DNA from: Lacinutrix mariniflava
GTDB taxonomy: Bacteria; Bacteroidota; Bacteroidia; Flavobacteriales; Flavobacteriaceae
Reading direction: 5' to 3'
Assembly (NCBI RefSeq): GCF_001418015.1
Contig: NZ_LIQG01000020.1
Coordinates: forward strand, 310,001-374,000
DNA length: 64,000 bases
A program made the position numbers and the translations under genes. This document shows, piece by piece, positions 18,909 through 26,901 of the stretch; position 1 is the first letter of the stretch; each line of letters starts with the position of its first letter. The notes under the pieces are model-generated. The model saw only the letters and a list, made by a program, of their open reading frames with translations. It had not been told where the DNA came from and made no database searches.

Positions 18909-18942
18909 TTTTGTAATAAAAGTAATTATAATACTTTTATTA
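18909..18942. promoter_or_regulatory. Inverted repeat and candidate promoter between mqo and deoC
   Basis: TAATAAAAGTA (18914-18924) and TACTTTTATTA (18932-18942) are perfect 11-bp inverted repeats separated by 7 bases. For deoC, TTTTG at 18909-18913 lies 18 bases before TACTTTTA (18932-18939), close to the Bacteroidota promoter consensus except for the last G. The palindrome overlaps this promoter, so a repressor or activator site controlling one or both divergent genes is possible. No regulator is encoded next to it. Confidence 0.45.
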
Positions 18943-18960
18943 AAACTGTAAATTCGGATT

Positions 18961-19629
18961 ATGAAGTTAAACAAATACATAGATCATACACTTTTAAAAG
19001 CTACAGCTACAAAAAACGATATTATAAAACTCTGTCAAGAAGCGAAGGCACATCAATTTTTTTCCGTTTGTGTAAATTCATGTTATGTTTCTTTAGCTAA
19101 AAAAGAATTATTAGACACAGATATTAAAATCTGTAGTGTTATAGGCTTCCCTTTAGGAGCAATGAGTACCAATACTAAAGTTCAAGAAACCAAACAAGCA
19201 GTATTGGATGGAGCAGATGAAATTGATATGGTTTTAAACATTGGTTTTCTAAAAAGCAAAGATTTTGATGCTGTTTCCGAAGATATTGAAGCCGTAAAAA
19301 AAGAAATGCCCAACAGAACACTTAAAGTAATTCTTGAAACCTGTTATTTAGAAGATTACGAAATAATTAAAGCTAGCGAACTTGCTATAAAATCTGGTGC
19401 AGACTTCATTAAAACATCTACTGGATTTGGAACAGGAGGCGCTACTATTAAAGATATAACACTCATGAAAGGTGTTATTAAAAATGGTACGACTAAAATA
19501 AAAGCTTCAGGCGGTATTAGAGACACTAAAACAGCTTTAGAATATATTAATATTGGTGTAGATAGAATAGGAACTTCTAATGGAATTGCTATTGTAACAG
19601 GAGGTGTTTCCGAAGAAAAAAATTATTAA
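18961..19629 (+). CDS. deoC: Deoxyribose-phosphate aldolase
   Basis: A 222-residue class I aldolase that splits 2-deoxyribose 5-phosphate into acetaldehyde and glyceraldehyde 3-phosphate during deoxynucleoside breakdown. The catalytic residues align with those of E. coli: Asp89 ('DEIDMVLN'), Schiff-base Lys151 ('GADFIKTSTGF') and Lys181 ('KIKASGGIRD'). All are intact. Downstream lies a decayed purine nucleoside phosphorylase gene, so an ancestral deoC-deoD pair has lost its second member. Confidence 0.96.
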   Translation: MKLNKYIDHTLLKATATKNDIIKLCQEAKAHQFFSVCVNSCYVSLAKKELLDTDIKICSVIGFPLGAMSTNTKVQETKQAVLDGADEIDMVLNIGFLKSKDFDAVSEDIEAVKKEMPNRTLKVILETCYLEDYEIIKASELAIKSGADFIKTSTGFGTGGATIKDITLMKGVIKNGTTKIKASGGIRDTKTALEYINIGVDRIGTSNGIAIVTGGVSEEKNY

Positions 19630-19701
19630 ACCTAGAACAACAAATCTCCTTTTAAGTACTTTCATCTTTTAAATCCAACAAAATATCCATACATATTGCA
19701 G

Positions 19702-20046
19702 TCTAAATAAGGCGATATTATTATATAGAAATCGATTAATAACAAAATAGATGGTAGTAACGTTTTTCGGGTTGCCAACAATGGCTCTTAACAAGAACAC
19801 ATAAAAATTAGAGACATTGTTATAAAAGCAGAAAATGTATGTATTAGTGACGCGTTTTATGCAAAGGATTTCGAATCTTATAAAAAATGGAGTAAATTTG
19901 CTGTGCTTGGCGCAGAAATGGAAACCGCCAGATTATACACCGATGTAGCAAAGCATAACGTTAATGCATTGACTTTATTAACTATTTTAGACTCTTTAAT
20001 TGCAGAAAAATCTTCAACCAGTAAAGGACGAGAAAGTACTTTTTAA
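19702..20046 (+). pseudogene. deoD: Decayed purine nucleoside phosphorylase (deoD) remnant
   Basis: One frame carries DeoD-like pieces in the right order: 'SK*GDII' (cf. the AKKGDI N-terminus), 'VFRVANNGS*QEHIKIRDIVI' (cf. [21 protein letters not shown]), then 'ISDAFYAKDFESYKKWSKFAVLGAEMETARLYTDVAKHNVNALTLLTILDS' and 'TSKGRESTF' before a stop. Stops interrupt it at 19708, 19726 and 19789; much of the N-terminal half and a middle section are missing, and the catalytic SD near the end reads LD. It has no start codon. It follows deoC directly. A dead gene, not a small new one. Confidence 0.82.
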
Positions 20047-20092
20047 AACATGACCGAAACTGCATTATAACTTATTCAAATTTATTTTTTTT

Positions 20093-20611
20093 ATGAAAAA
20101 ACTACTCTTAATTTATCTTCTTATTATCACTTTCTCTTGCGCCAAAGCACAAAATGAAACAAAATTAAATGAAGAAACAACCACGTACTACCTTATTCGT
20201 CATGCTGAAAAAGACAAAAGCGACGCTACAAACAAAGACCCAAATTTGATAGAAAAAGGACTAGACAGAGCAGAAAAATGGTCTAATCATTTCAAAAACA
20301 TTGATTTGGATGCTATTTATTCAACCAATTATAATCGTACCATGGCAACCGCTTCTCCTACAGCAACCAATCAAGAGTTAGAAATCACACCTTACAGCCC
20401 TAACACTTTAGATATTAAAACTTTTTTGGATGAAACTAAAAACCAGACCGTATTAATTGTTGGACATAGCAACACAACACCTGCTTTTGTAAATAAAATT
20501 TTAGGTGAAGAGAAATACGAATCCATAGACGAAGCTATAAATAGTAAACTTTTTATTGTTACAATTAATAGTGAAAACAAAATCAACTCTAAAGTAATTG
20601 AGGTTGACTAA
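20093..20611 (+). CDS. Histidine phosphatase family lipoprotein
   Basis: A 172-residue exported member of the phosphoglycerate-mutase-like superfamily. The lipobox is 'TFSCAK' (Cys 16). The catalytic 'YYLIRHAEK' (Arg36, His37) and the late 'VLIVGHSNTTPAF' (second His) are present, with 'IYSTNYNRTMATA' carrying the second Arg. It probably acts as a periplasmic phosphatase; substrate unknown. It overlaps the next gene by 14 bases. Confidence 0.88.
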   Translation: MKKLLLIYLLIITFSCAKAQNETKLNEETTTYYLIRHAEKDKSDATNKDPNLIEKGLDRAEKWSNHFKNIDLDAIYSTNYNRTMATASPTATNQELEITPYSPNTLDIKTFLDETKNQTVLIVGHSNTTPAFVNKILGEEKYESIDEAINSKLFIVTINSENKINSKVIEVD

Positions 20612-21137
20612 TCTTAATAAAAACCTTCAGCTCGAGACTATTACTATAGACTCCCACTCGAAATTAGTTAACCTAATACAACGTATTTATCCTCCTGCTT
20701 ACAAGCATTTATGGAAAAATGAAGATTGTTCCTTTTACATTAACACCTTTTACAATCTCGAGCAATTACAAAAAGAGCTACTAGAAAAAGACGCTGAATA
20801 TTATTTTGTTCTTTATAAAGATAAGCCTGTTGGTATATGCCGAATTCAGTTTCACGAGCCTTTAAACGCTAATAAAAAAGCAACTTACATTCATAGAATT
20901 TATTTAGGTATCGAAGCTCAAGGAAAAGGTGTCGCAAAAACTATTTTTAATTGGATTGAAACAAGAGCTAAAGCAAACAATACTAATTTATTGTGGCTAA
21001 AAGCAATGAATACTCAAGAACAAGCTATAAAATTCTATACAAAACAAGGTTTCCAAATAAGTGGTAAAACAAGTTTAAATTTCGATTTACTACACAAACC
21101 TCTAAGAGGAATGCTAATAATGACTAAGGAAATATAA
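20598..21137 (+). CDS. GNAT family N-acetyltransferase
   Basis: A 179-residue acetyltransferase. 'ATYIHRIYLGIEAQGKGVAKTIFNWIE' is the acetyl-CoA-binding motif A (Q-x-x-G-x-G/A) and 'LWLKAMNTQEQAIKFYTKQGFQ' motif B. The start is TTG at 20598, or TTG at 20604; no ATG precedes the domain. Overlap with the phosphatase gene suggests translational coupling. The substrate is not evident; similar proteins act on small amines. Confidence 0.86.
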   Translation: MRLTNLNKNLQLETITIDSHSKLVNLIQRIYPPAYKHLWKNEDCSFYINTFYNLEQLQKELLEKDAEYYFVLYKDKPVGICRIQFHEPLNANKKATYIHRIYLGIEAQGKGVAKTIFNWIETRAKANNTNLLWLKAMNTQEQAIKFYTKQGFQISGKTSLNFDLLHKPLRGMLIMTKEI

Positions 21138-21171
21138 TAGTTCTTTTAAAAATGTTTAGTTTTGTAACACA

Positions 21172-21633
21172 ATGCAGAAAACCGTAAATATACTTAATAA
21201 AAAAGCTAAATTTCAATACGAAATATTAGACAGATACTCAGCTGGAATCGTTTTATCAGGAACAGAGATTAAATCTATTCGTGATAGTAAAGCTTCTATT
21301 GCCGAAAGTTTTTGTGAATTTAACGAGAAAAATGAGCTATTCGTAATTAACATGACCATACAAGAATACGTTTATGGTAATTACTACAATCATGCACCCA
21401 AAGCAGAACGAAAGCTTCTATTAAATAAGAAAGAATTAAAAAAACTTGAAAAGGAAGTTACAAATTCTGGTTTAACTATTATTCCCTTACGTTTGTTTAT
21501 AAACGATAAAGGGTATGCTAAGCTAGATATTGCTTTAGCAAAAGGTAAAAAGCTTTACGATAAGCGTGAAACTATTAAAGATCGTGATAGTAAGCGTGAT
21601 TTGGCTCGAATAAAAAAAGATCATAATAACTAA
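21172..21633 (+). CDS. smpB: SsrA-binding protein SmpB
   Basis: A 153-residue partner of tmRNA in rescue of stalled ribosomes. 'LNKKAKFQYEILDRYSAGIVLSGTEIKSIRDSKASI' and 'YGNYYNHAPKAERKLLLNKKELKKL' are diagnostic, and the basic tail '(K)LYDKRETIKDRDSKRDLARIKK' is present. No tmRNA gene was seen in the window. The subtilase gene follows after 12 bases. Confidence 0.97.
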   Translation: MQKTVNILNKKAKFQYEILDRYSAGIVLSGTEIKSIRDSKASIAESFCEFNEKNELFVINMTIQEYVYGNYYNHAPKAERKLLLNKKELKKLEKEVTNSGLTIIPLRLFINDKGYAKLDIALAKGKKLYDKRETIKDRDSKRDLARIKKDHNN

Positions 21634-21645
21634 AAAAAATAAAAT

Positions 21646-23271
21646 ATGATAAAGACTCTTAATAAAACACACGTGCTTTTGGGTCTTATAGTATTTTTTA
21701 CAGCATTAAGCGTTTGCGCCCAAACCAATAAGGAATTTGCTCGTTTTTACTTTAAATTAGATGCTGAATTAGAATTCTCTTCACCAAAAGAAGTTTTAAA
21801 TTATTCTGAATTAGTTAATTTAAACGCAAACTATACGTTTGAAATAAAAAAGGCATATGGGTTTACAAAGGCTCAGATTGAAAACCTTAGTCGGTTGTCT
21901 AAAACCAATTTTACTTTAAAAAACACCTTTAGAATAGAAGGTCTTTTTACAGAATCTGAAAGAGAATCTTTTCTTGAAACCTTAAAAAACACCGACCAAT
22001 TACTTTACGCATATAGCGCAATCACAACGCCTATGCAACCTCCTCACGATATTGCTCCTACAACTAGTGATTTAGAAAGCAACCAAGGTTACATAGAATC
22101 TAATCCAGGTGTTAATGTAAGATATGCTTGGGATAACGGCATTAATGGAACAGGAATAAATATTAAAGCTGTAGAATACGGTATTAATACAAACCATGAA
22201 GATTTAGACCATACCAATGCTTCTTTAGCACCAAATACAACTATAAATACTAATGCATCAACTGCTTTTACAGAACATGGTACTGGTGTCGCAGGTATTG
22301 TTTTTGCAGATAAAGGTATTTATGGCGTAAGTGGCTTAGCACATGGTGCAAACGAATATGTACTCTATCCTGAATGGACAGAAGAGTATAATTACAATCG
22401 TGTTTTAGCGACTTCTAATGCCATTGCAGATTCTAGCGCTGGAGATATTATTATTTTCGAAATGCAAACCACTGGCTCTAATGATTTTGTTCTTGCCGAA
22501 TATGAGCAAACTATCTGGGATCTTACAAAAGCAGCTACAGATGCAGGAATTGTAATTGTAGCCGCTGCAGGAAATGGAAACGAAGATTTAGACCATGCTT
22601 CTTACAGCAGCTATACTGCTCGAGGAGACAGTGGAGCTATTATAGTTGGCGCAGGAACTTCAGACTCGAACCATCACAAAATGAGCTTTTCTACCTATGG
22701 TTCTCGCGTAGATGTTCAAGCTTGGGGAGAAAATGTATACACTCTTGGTAACGCTTGTACATCTACAATAGTATTTGGTGGCGAGTTTAACCAAACATAC
22801 AATTCTTGTTTTAGCGGAACCAGTTCTGCTACGGCAATAATAGGTGGTTTTACAGCTGTTTTGCAATCGCATGCTCTAACCCAGAACGGAAGCTATTTAA
22901 CCTCTCAAGAATTAAGAACATTAATGATTAATACCGGAATACCTCAAGGTTCTGGAGGCCATATTGGTCCTTTACCAAATATGCAAGCCGCTATGTTAGC
23001 TTTAGACAACACCTTAAGCGTCGATTCTAAAAGTATTTCAAATTTTATAATGTATCCAAACCCTACTAACGGTGTTTTAAACATTAACTTAAATAGTTTT
23101 AATAACACGGCAAATTTAGAGATTCATAATTTATTAGGACAGCAAGTGTTTACTACTAATTTAACCAAAAGCAATAATAGTGTTTCTGTTAATAATCTAT
23201 CTAAAGGATTATACTTAGTAACAGTAAAAACGAATAACACTACAGCTACAAAAAAATTAGTTATTAATTAA
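21646..23271 (+). CDS. Secreted S8 (subtilisin-type) serine peptidase with T9SS sorting domain
   Basis: A 541-residue secreted protein: signal peptide (ends 'SVCAQ', ~25), a pro-region (~26-135), a subtilase domain (~155-455) and a type A T9SS sorting domain (~465-541, 'MYPNPTNGVLNINL ... LGQQVF ... YLVTVKTNNTTATKKLVIN'). His211 ('EHGTGVAGI'), oxyanion Asn310 ('AAAGN') and Ser393 ('FSGTSSATAI') are clear. Where most subtilases have the catalytic Asp (DTG/DSG), this one reads 'AVEYGINTNHEDL', so Glu177 takes its place. Similar E-type sequences may form their own S8 subgroup, so activity is plausible but unproven. Confidence 0.87.
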   Translation: MIKTLNKTHVLLGLIVFFTALSVCAQTNKEFARFYFKLDAELEFSSPKEVLNYSELVNLNANYTFEIKKAYGFTKAQIENLSRLSKTNFTLKNTFRIEGLFTESERESFLETLKNTDQLLYAYSAITTPMQPPHDIAPTTSDLESNQGYIESNPGVNVRYAWDNGINGTGINIKAVEYGINTNHEDLDHTNASLAPNTTINTNASTAFTEHGTGVAGIVFADKGIYGVSGLAHGANEYVLYPEWTEEYNYNRVLATSNAIADSSAGDIIIFEMQTTGSNDFVLAEYEQTIWDLTKAATDAGIVIVAAAGNGNEDLDHASYSSYTARGDSGAIIVGAGTSDSNHHKMSFSTYGSRVDVQAWGENVYTLGNACTSTIVFGGEFNQTYNSCFSGTSSATAIIGGFTAVLQSHALTQNGSYLTSQELRTLMINTGIPQGSGGHIGPLPNMQAAMLALDNTLSVDSKSISNFIMYPNPTNGVLNINLNSFNNTANLEIHNLLGQQVFTTNLTKSNNSVSVNNLSKGLYLVTVKTNNTTATKKLVIN

Positions 23272-23381
23272 AATTGCGTTAAAACTAAAACCATAATTGT
23301 TTATTTTATTTAAGTTTGGTTAGTCTACAGGCAACCTTTTAAAAAAAAATTGCGTCTATAGTATAAAAACCAACCTTAAGC

Positions 23382-25850
23382 ATGAATAAATACCAACTAC
23401 TCTGCCTTTCTTTTATTATTGCAAATTTTTCTTTTGCCCAAGTTACTGGAATTGTATCCTCGAATACCGATGACACCTTGCCGTTTGTTAACGTTTACAT
23501 AAACGATACCTACACAGGAACAACTACTAATGAAAATGGCAACTACACTTTAGACATTTCTAAAAAAGGAGATTACACCATTGTTTTTCAATATTTAGGC
23601 TTTAAAACACTTAAAAAGAGTATCTCCATAATGTCTTTTCCTTATGTTTTAGACGCTAAACTAGTTGAAGAAAATATATCTTTAAGTGAAGTGGTTATTA
23701 ATTCCGAAGAAAATCCTGCAAACCAAATTATAAGAAACACTATTGCAAAACGTAAAGATGTTTTAGAAAAATTAAGCGAGTACAAAGCCAATTTCTATTC
23801 TCGCGGACTTATTAAAATTAAAGACGCACCTAAAAAAATATTTGGACAAGACGTTGACGAAATGCTAGATGTAGAATTAGACTCTACTAGAAGTGGTATT
23901 ATTTATTTATCTGAAACCATTTCGGAAATTGAATATCAAAAACCAAAACGTTTAAAAGAGAAAATTTTAGCCTCTAAAGTCAGTGGAGATGCTAGTGGTT
24001 TTAGTTTTAATAACGCTACAGATGTTAACTATAACTTTTACCAAAACACATTCGATCTTGGTAACACTGTTATTTCTCCAATAGCAGATTATGCCTTTAA
24101 TTACTACAATTACAAACTAGAAGGTGTTTTTTACGACGATAATAACAACCTCATCAATAAAATATTAATCTCACCAAAGCGCGATAATGACGCTGCTTTT
24201 TCTGGTTACATATACATTGTAGAAGACCAATGGTTACTTTATGCAACAGATGTTACTATTACAGGTAAACGCACTGGTATGGCACCTGTAGATTTATTAA
24301 CCTTAAAACAAACATTCTCCTACTCTGAAACTGACAAAATTTGGGCATTAATTTCTCAAACTATAGATTTTAAATATGGGTTATTTGGTTTTAAAGGAGA
24401 AGGTAGATTTACAGCTATTTACAGCGATTACGATTTTACACCAGAATTTAACGCTAAAAATTTTACTAGAGAAATACTCTCCTTTGAAGAAAACTCTAAC
24501 AAAAAAGACTCTCTTTTTTGGGATACAAAACGACCTGTACCTTTAACAGTCGAAGAATCTACAGATTATGTTAAAAAAGACAGCATACAACTTATAAAAG
24601 AATCTAAACCATACTTAGATTCTATCGATAAGGAGCATAACACATTTAAAATAGGAAATCTCTTAGGCGGTTACAGTTATCAAAACTCTCATAAAAACTA
24701 TCGTTTTAGTATAGATTCGCCAATCGAAAAAATCACCTTTAACACTGTGCAAGGCTGGAACGCAAGTTTAGGCATGCGTTACACAAAAAATTACGATGAG
24801 TACAAGCGCTACTTTAGTATCGCTGGAGATGCAAACTTTGGAGAGGCAGACAATCGCTTACGCGGAACAGTTAATGCCCGCTATAAATTTAACTCAATTA
24901 ACAATCGTATTATATCTCTTTCTGGAGGAGTTAAAACAGAACAGTTTAATAGTTCTAACCCAATTTCTAATACCGAAAACTTAGTGAGTACATTACTTTT
25001 TGAAGATAATTACATGAAACTTTATGATAGAACTTTTGCACAAGGACAATACTATCAAGAGATTATTAATGGTGTTAAATTAAATTCTTCATTAGGTTTC
25101 GAACGTAGAAAAGCATTATTTAATAATACAGACTATGTAATGGTTAACGAAGATCGTGATAATTACACAAGTAATAATCCGTTAAATGAAACAGATTTTA
25201 CCTCTCGACCTTTTAACACTCATAATATTGCGAAGCTTAATGTGATTGCGACTATAAACTTTGCGCAAGATTATTTAAGCTATCCAGATGGCAAATACAA
25301 TATGCCAAATAGTAAGTATCCAACACTGTCTTTTGGTTATGAAAAAGGCTTCGCAGCTACAGATTCTAATTATAACTTCGACCAGTTTAAAACAAGACTA
25401 AGACAACGCATACGCCTTGGCAATAAAGGTGAATTTGAATATAATACGCAAGCTGGTGTTTTTGCAAATGCAGACAACATTGCCTTCATGGATTACCATC
25501 ACTTTAATGGCAACCAAACTAATGTAAAGTTAGATGGCTCTTATTTAAACTCCTTTAAAAACTTGCCTTATTATGCGTTAAGTACTAATGACAGTTATGC
25601 AGAAATACATACTGAATATCGATTTAATGGTTACATATTAAATAAAATTCCGTTAATAAATAAGCTTAACTTCAATCTTATTTTAGGTGCAAAAGCAGCC
25701 TTTACACAAGACAATAAACCGTATTCAGAATACTCAATTGGTGTAGATAATATTGGCTTTGGTAAGTTTAGATTCTTGAGAGTAGATTATGTACGCTCTT
25801 ACCAAAGTGGCTTTGCGAATGACGCTGTAATGTTTGGGATAAGTTTTTAA
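23382..25850 (+). CDS. DUF5686 outer-membrane protein with carboxypeptidase-like regulatory domain
   Basis: An 822-residue protein with a signal peptide ('NFSFAQ', ~19), an N-terminal CarboxypepD_reg-like domain (~20-105, 'VTGIVSSNTDDTLPFVNVYINDT...GTTTNENGNYTL') and a long DUF5686 region predicted to end in a beta-barrel ('...YVRSYQSGFANDAVMFGISF'; the last residue is Phe, as in outer-membrane proteins). It is a core Flavobacteriaceae envelope protein of unknown function. Its end marks the left border of the accessory region before pcm. Confidence 0.88.
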   Translation: MNKYQLLCLSFIIANFSFAQVTGIVSSNTDDTLPFVNVYINDTYTGTTTNENGNYTLDISKKGDYTIVFQYLGFKTLKKSISIMSFPYVLDAKLVEENISLSEVVINSEENPANQIIRNTIAKRKDVLEKLSEYKANFYSRGLIKIKDAPKKIFGQDVDEMLDVELDSTRSGIIYLSETISEIEYQKPKRLKEKILASKVSGDASGFSFNNATDVNYNFYQNTFDLGNTVISPIADYAFNYYNYKLEGVFYDDNNNLINKILISPKRDNDAAFSGYIYIVEDQWLLYATDVTITGKRTGMAPVDLLTLKQTFSYSETDKIWALISQTIDFKYGLFGFKGEGRFTAIYSDYDFTPEFNAKNFTREILSFEENSNKKDSLFWDTKRPVPLTVEESTDYVKKDSIQLIKESKPYLDSIDKEHNTFKIGNLLGGYSYQNSHKNYRFSIDSPIEKITFNTVQGWNASLGMRYTKNYDEYKRYFSIAGDANFGEADNRLRGTVNARYKFNSINNRIISLSGGVKTEQFNSSNPISNTENLVSTLLFEDNYMKLYDRTFAQGQYYQEIINGVKLNSSLGFERRKALFNNTDYVMVNEDRDNYTSNNPLNETDFTSRPFNTHNIAKLNVIATINFAQDYLSYPDGKYNMPNSKYPTLSFGYEKGFAATDSNYNFDQFKTRLRQRIRLGNKGEFEYNTQAGVFANADNIAFMDYHHFNGNQTNVKLDGSYLNSFKNLPYYALSTNDSYAEIHTEYRFNGYILNKIPLINKLNFNLILGAKAAFTQDNKPYSEYSIGVDNIGFGKFRFLRVDYVRSYQSGFANDAVMFGISF

Positions 25851-25892
25851 CAAATTCCTCCATAAGCAGGAATCTTCTGCTATAACATTCTA

Positions 25893-25975
25893 CTTGACTT
25901 TGTCAAAAAAATAATCGAACTTCGTTTAACGTATAAAATAATAAAACGGTTTCATATCAATGACATTAGTCACAA
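25893..25975 (+). repeat. Leader repeat, copy 1
   Basis: Starts CTTGACTTTGTCAAAAAAAT and continues with TCGAACTTCGTTTAACGTAT and AAAACGGTTTCATATCAA. It ends in the inverted-repeat element ACATTAGTCACA (25963-25974), 21 bases before the cargo ATG. Copy 2 at 26772 shares these blocks. Both end right before a cargo gene, so the repeat may carry its promoter. Confidence 0.75.
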
Positions 25976-25995
25976 TATGAACACACACAAACTCA

Positions 25996-26451
25996 ATGAA
26001 AAATAAAACTATCCGAATCGCATTGTCAAGTGTTTTAATATATCTGATTTTCAAAAAATCTTACAACATATTGATTGGATTACTTTTGTGGTTAAATGTG
26101 GAATTAAGAATCGAAAATGAATATGTTTTAATTTCGTTAAACATCATTATCGGAATTTTATCACTCTTGCTTTTGATTTTTTTATATAATCGATTTCTAA
26201 AAAAAGGAAAACTAAAAAATAAAGCAGTTTATACTTTAATTATAATTACAGTTTTTCTGACAATAGTTTTTGGCGGAATTAATAAACTATATTGGAGTTA
26301 TTTAGCAAATATCGAAATGGATGAATCCCGACTCTCATATTTCGAATTTAGTTGGTCAAAAACTTTAGATATTGTTTTTCCCATTTTTGGTTTGATATAT
26401 TTCTTATGGAAACTTAAAACGGATAAAAATACTGTGCCTAACATCGTATAA
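25996..26451 (+). CDS. Small multi-pass membrane protein, cargo of module 1
   Basis: A 151-residue protein with about four hydrophobic segments (~12-35, ~46-66, ~78-97, ~128-142) and basic loops ('KKGKLKNK'). No family recognised. Its last codons and TAA overlap the right inverted-repeat element (TGTGCCTAACAT, 26433-26444), so the coding sequence ends inside the module boundary, as seen in compact gene cassettes. It is specific to the accessory region; a role in defence or membrane integrity is only a guess. Confidence 0.65.
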   Translation: MKNKTIRIALSSVLIYLIFKKSYNILIGLLLWLNVELRIENEYVLISLNIIIGILSLLLLIFLYNRFLKKGKLKNKAVYTLIIITVFLTIVFGGINKLYWSYLANIEMDESRLSYFEFSWSKTLDIVFPIFGLIYFLWKLKTDKNTVPNIV

Positions 26452-26538
26452 AAATAATTGCGGTTTAGTTGCTTAACCAAAGGTAGCTGCTTGCTTGTAA
26501 CTACTCTTGCACGCAAACATTAAACAAACCGCTCAAAA

Positions 26539-26709
26539 AAAATTAATTCTTATCCTCTAAAAGCGGTACAAATCGAAACTCACCATACTCGATTTTATCA
26601 AACTCTTCCACTTCTTTTCTAACAAAAAGTACCGTAGTTTCTACGTAATCCCCTATAGAAACAACTGAACAACCATCAATTTACAATTACATCAATAATA
26701 ATTTTGGTG
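26539..26709 (-). pseudogene. pcm: Fragment of a second pcm gene (3' end only)
   Basis: Read on the minus strand, the frame gives 'PKLLLM*L*IDGCSVVSIGDYV', 'ETTVLFVRKEVEEFDKIEYG' and 'EFRFVPLLEDKN*'. This aligns with the C-terminus of intact pcm ('PKPLLAQLEIGGRLVIPVGENV...' to 'LLEDKN'). Two codons for Gln and Glu have become TAA. The last ~35 codons and the 3' flank are nearly identical to intact pcm, while the upstream part is more diverged. The first ~150 codons are absent. A remnant, not a functional gene. Confidence 0.88.
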
Positions 26710-26771
26710 AATTTAGTAAAACTTGTTCTTTTTTATAGCGAGATAAGAATTTCGTGCTATGCATTTCTAAG

Positions 26772-26882
26772 CTTGACTTTGTAAAAAAAATAGTCGAACT
26801 TCGTTTAACGTATGATATAAAACACTTGTGCTGAACTTGATTCAGTATTAAAACGGTTTCATATCAACGACATTGTGCCAAT
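26772..26882 (+). repeat. Leader repeat, copy 2
   Basis: Matches copy 1 (25893-25975) in blocks CTTGACTTTGT, TCGAACTTCGTTTAACGTAT and AAAACGGTTTCATATCAA, with an extra ~28 bases in the middle (ACACTTGTGCTGAACTTGAT and neighbours). It ends in ACATTGTGCC (26870-26879), an inverted-repeat partner of GGCACAACAATGT after the cargo gene. Confidence 0.75.
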
Positions 26883-26901
26883 ATCCAGAAACTTATATCC
26901 A

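Noticed and set aside
19792-20046. Small intact gene after deoC
   Set aside because: No start codon, and the translation aligns with the interior and end of DeoD, with stops upstream in the same frame.
26298-26516. 72-codon minus-strand frame in module 1
   Set aside because: Antisense to the membrane-protein ORF, with no signal or family.
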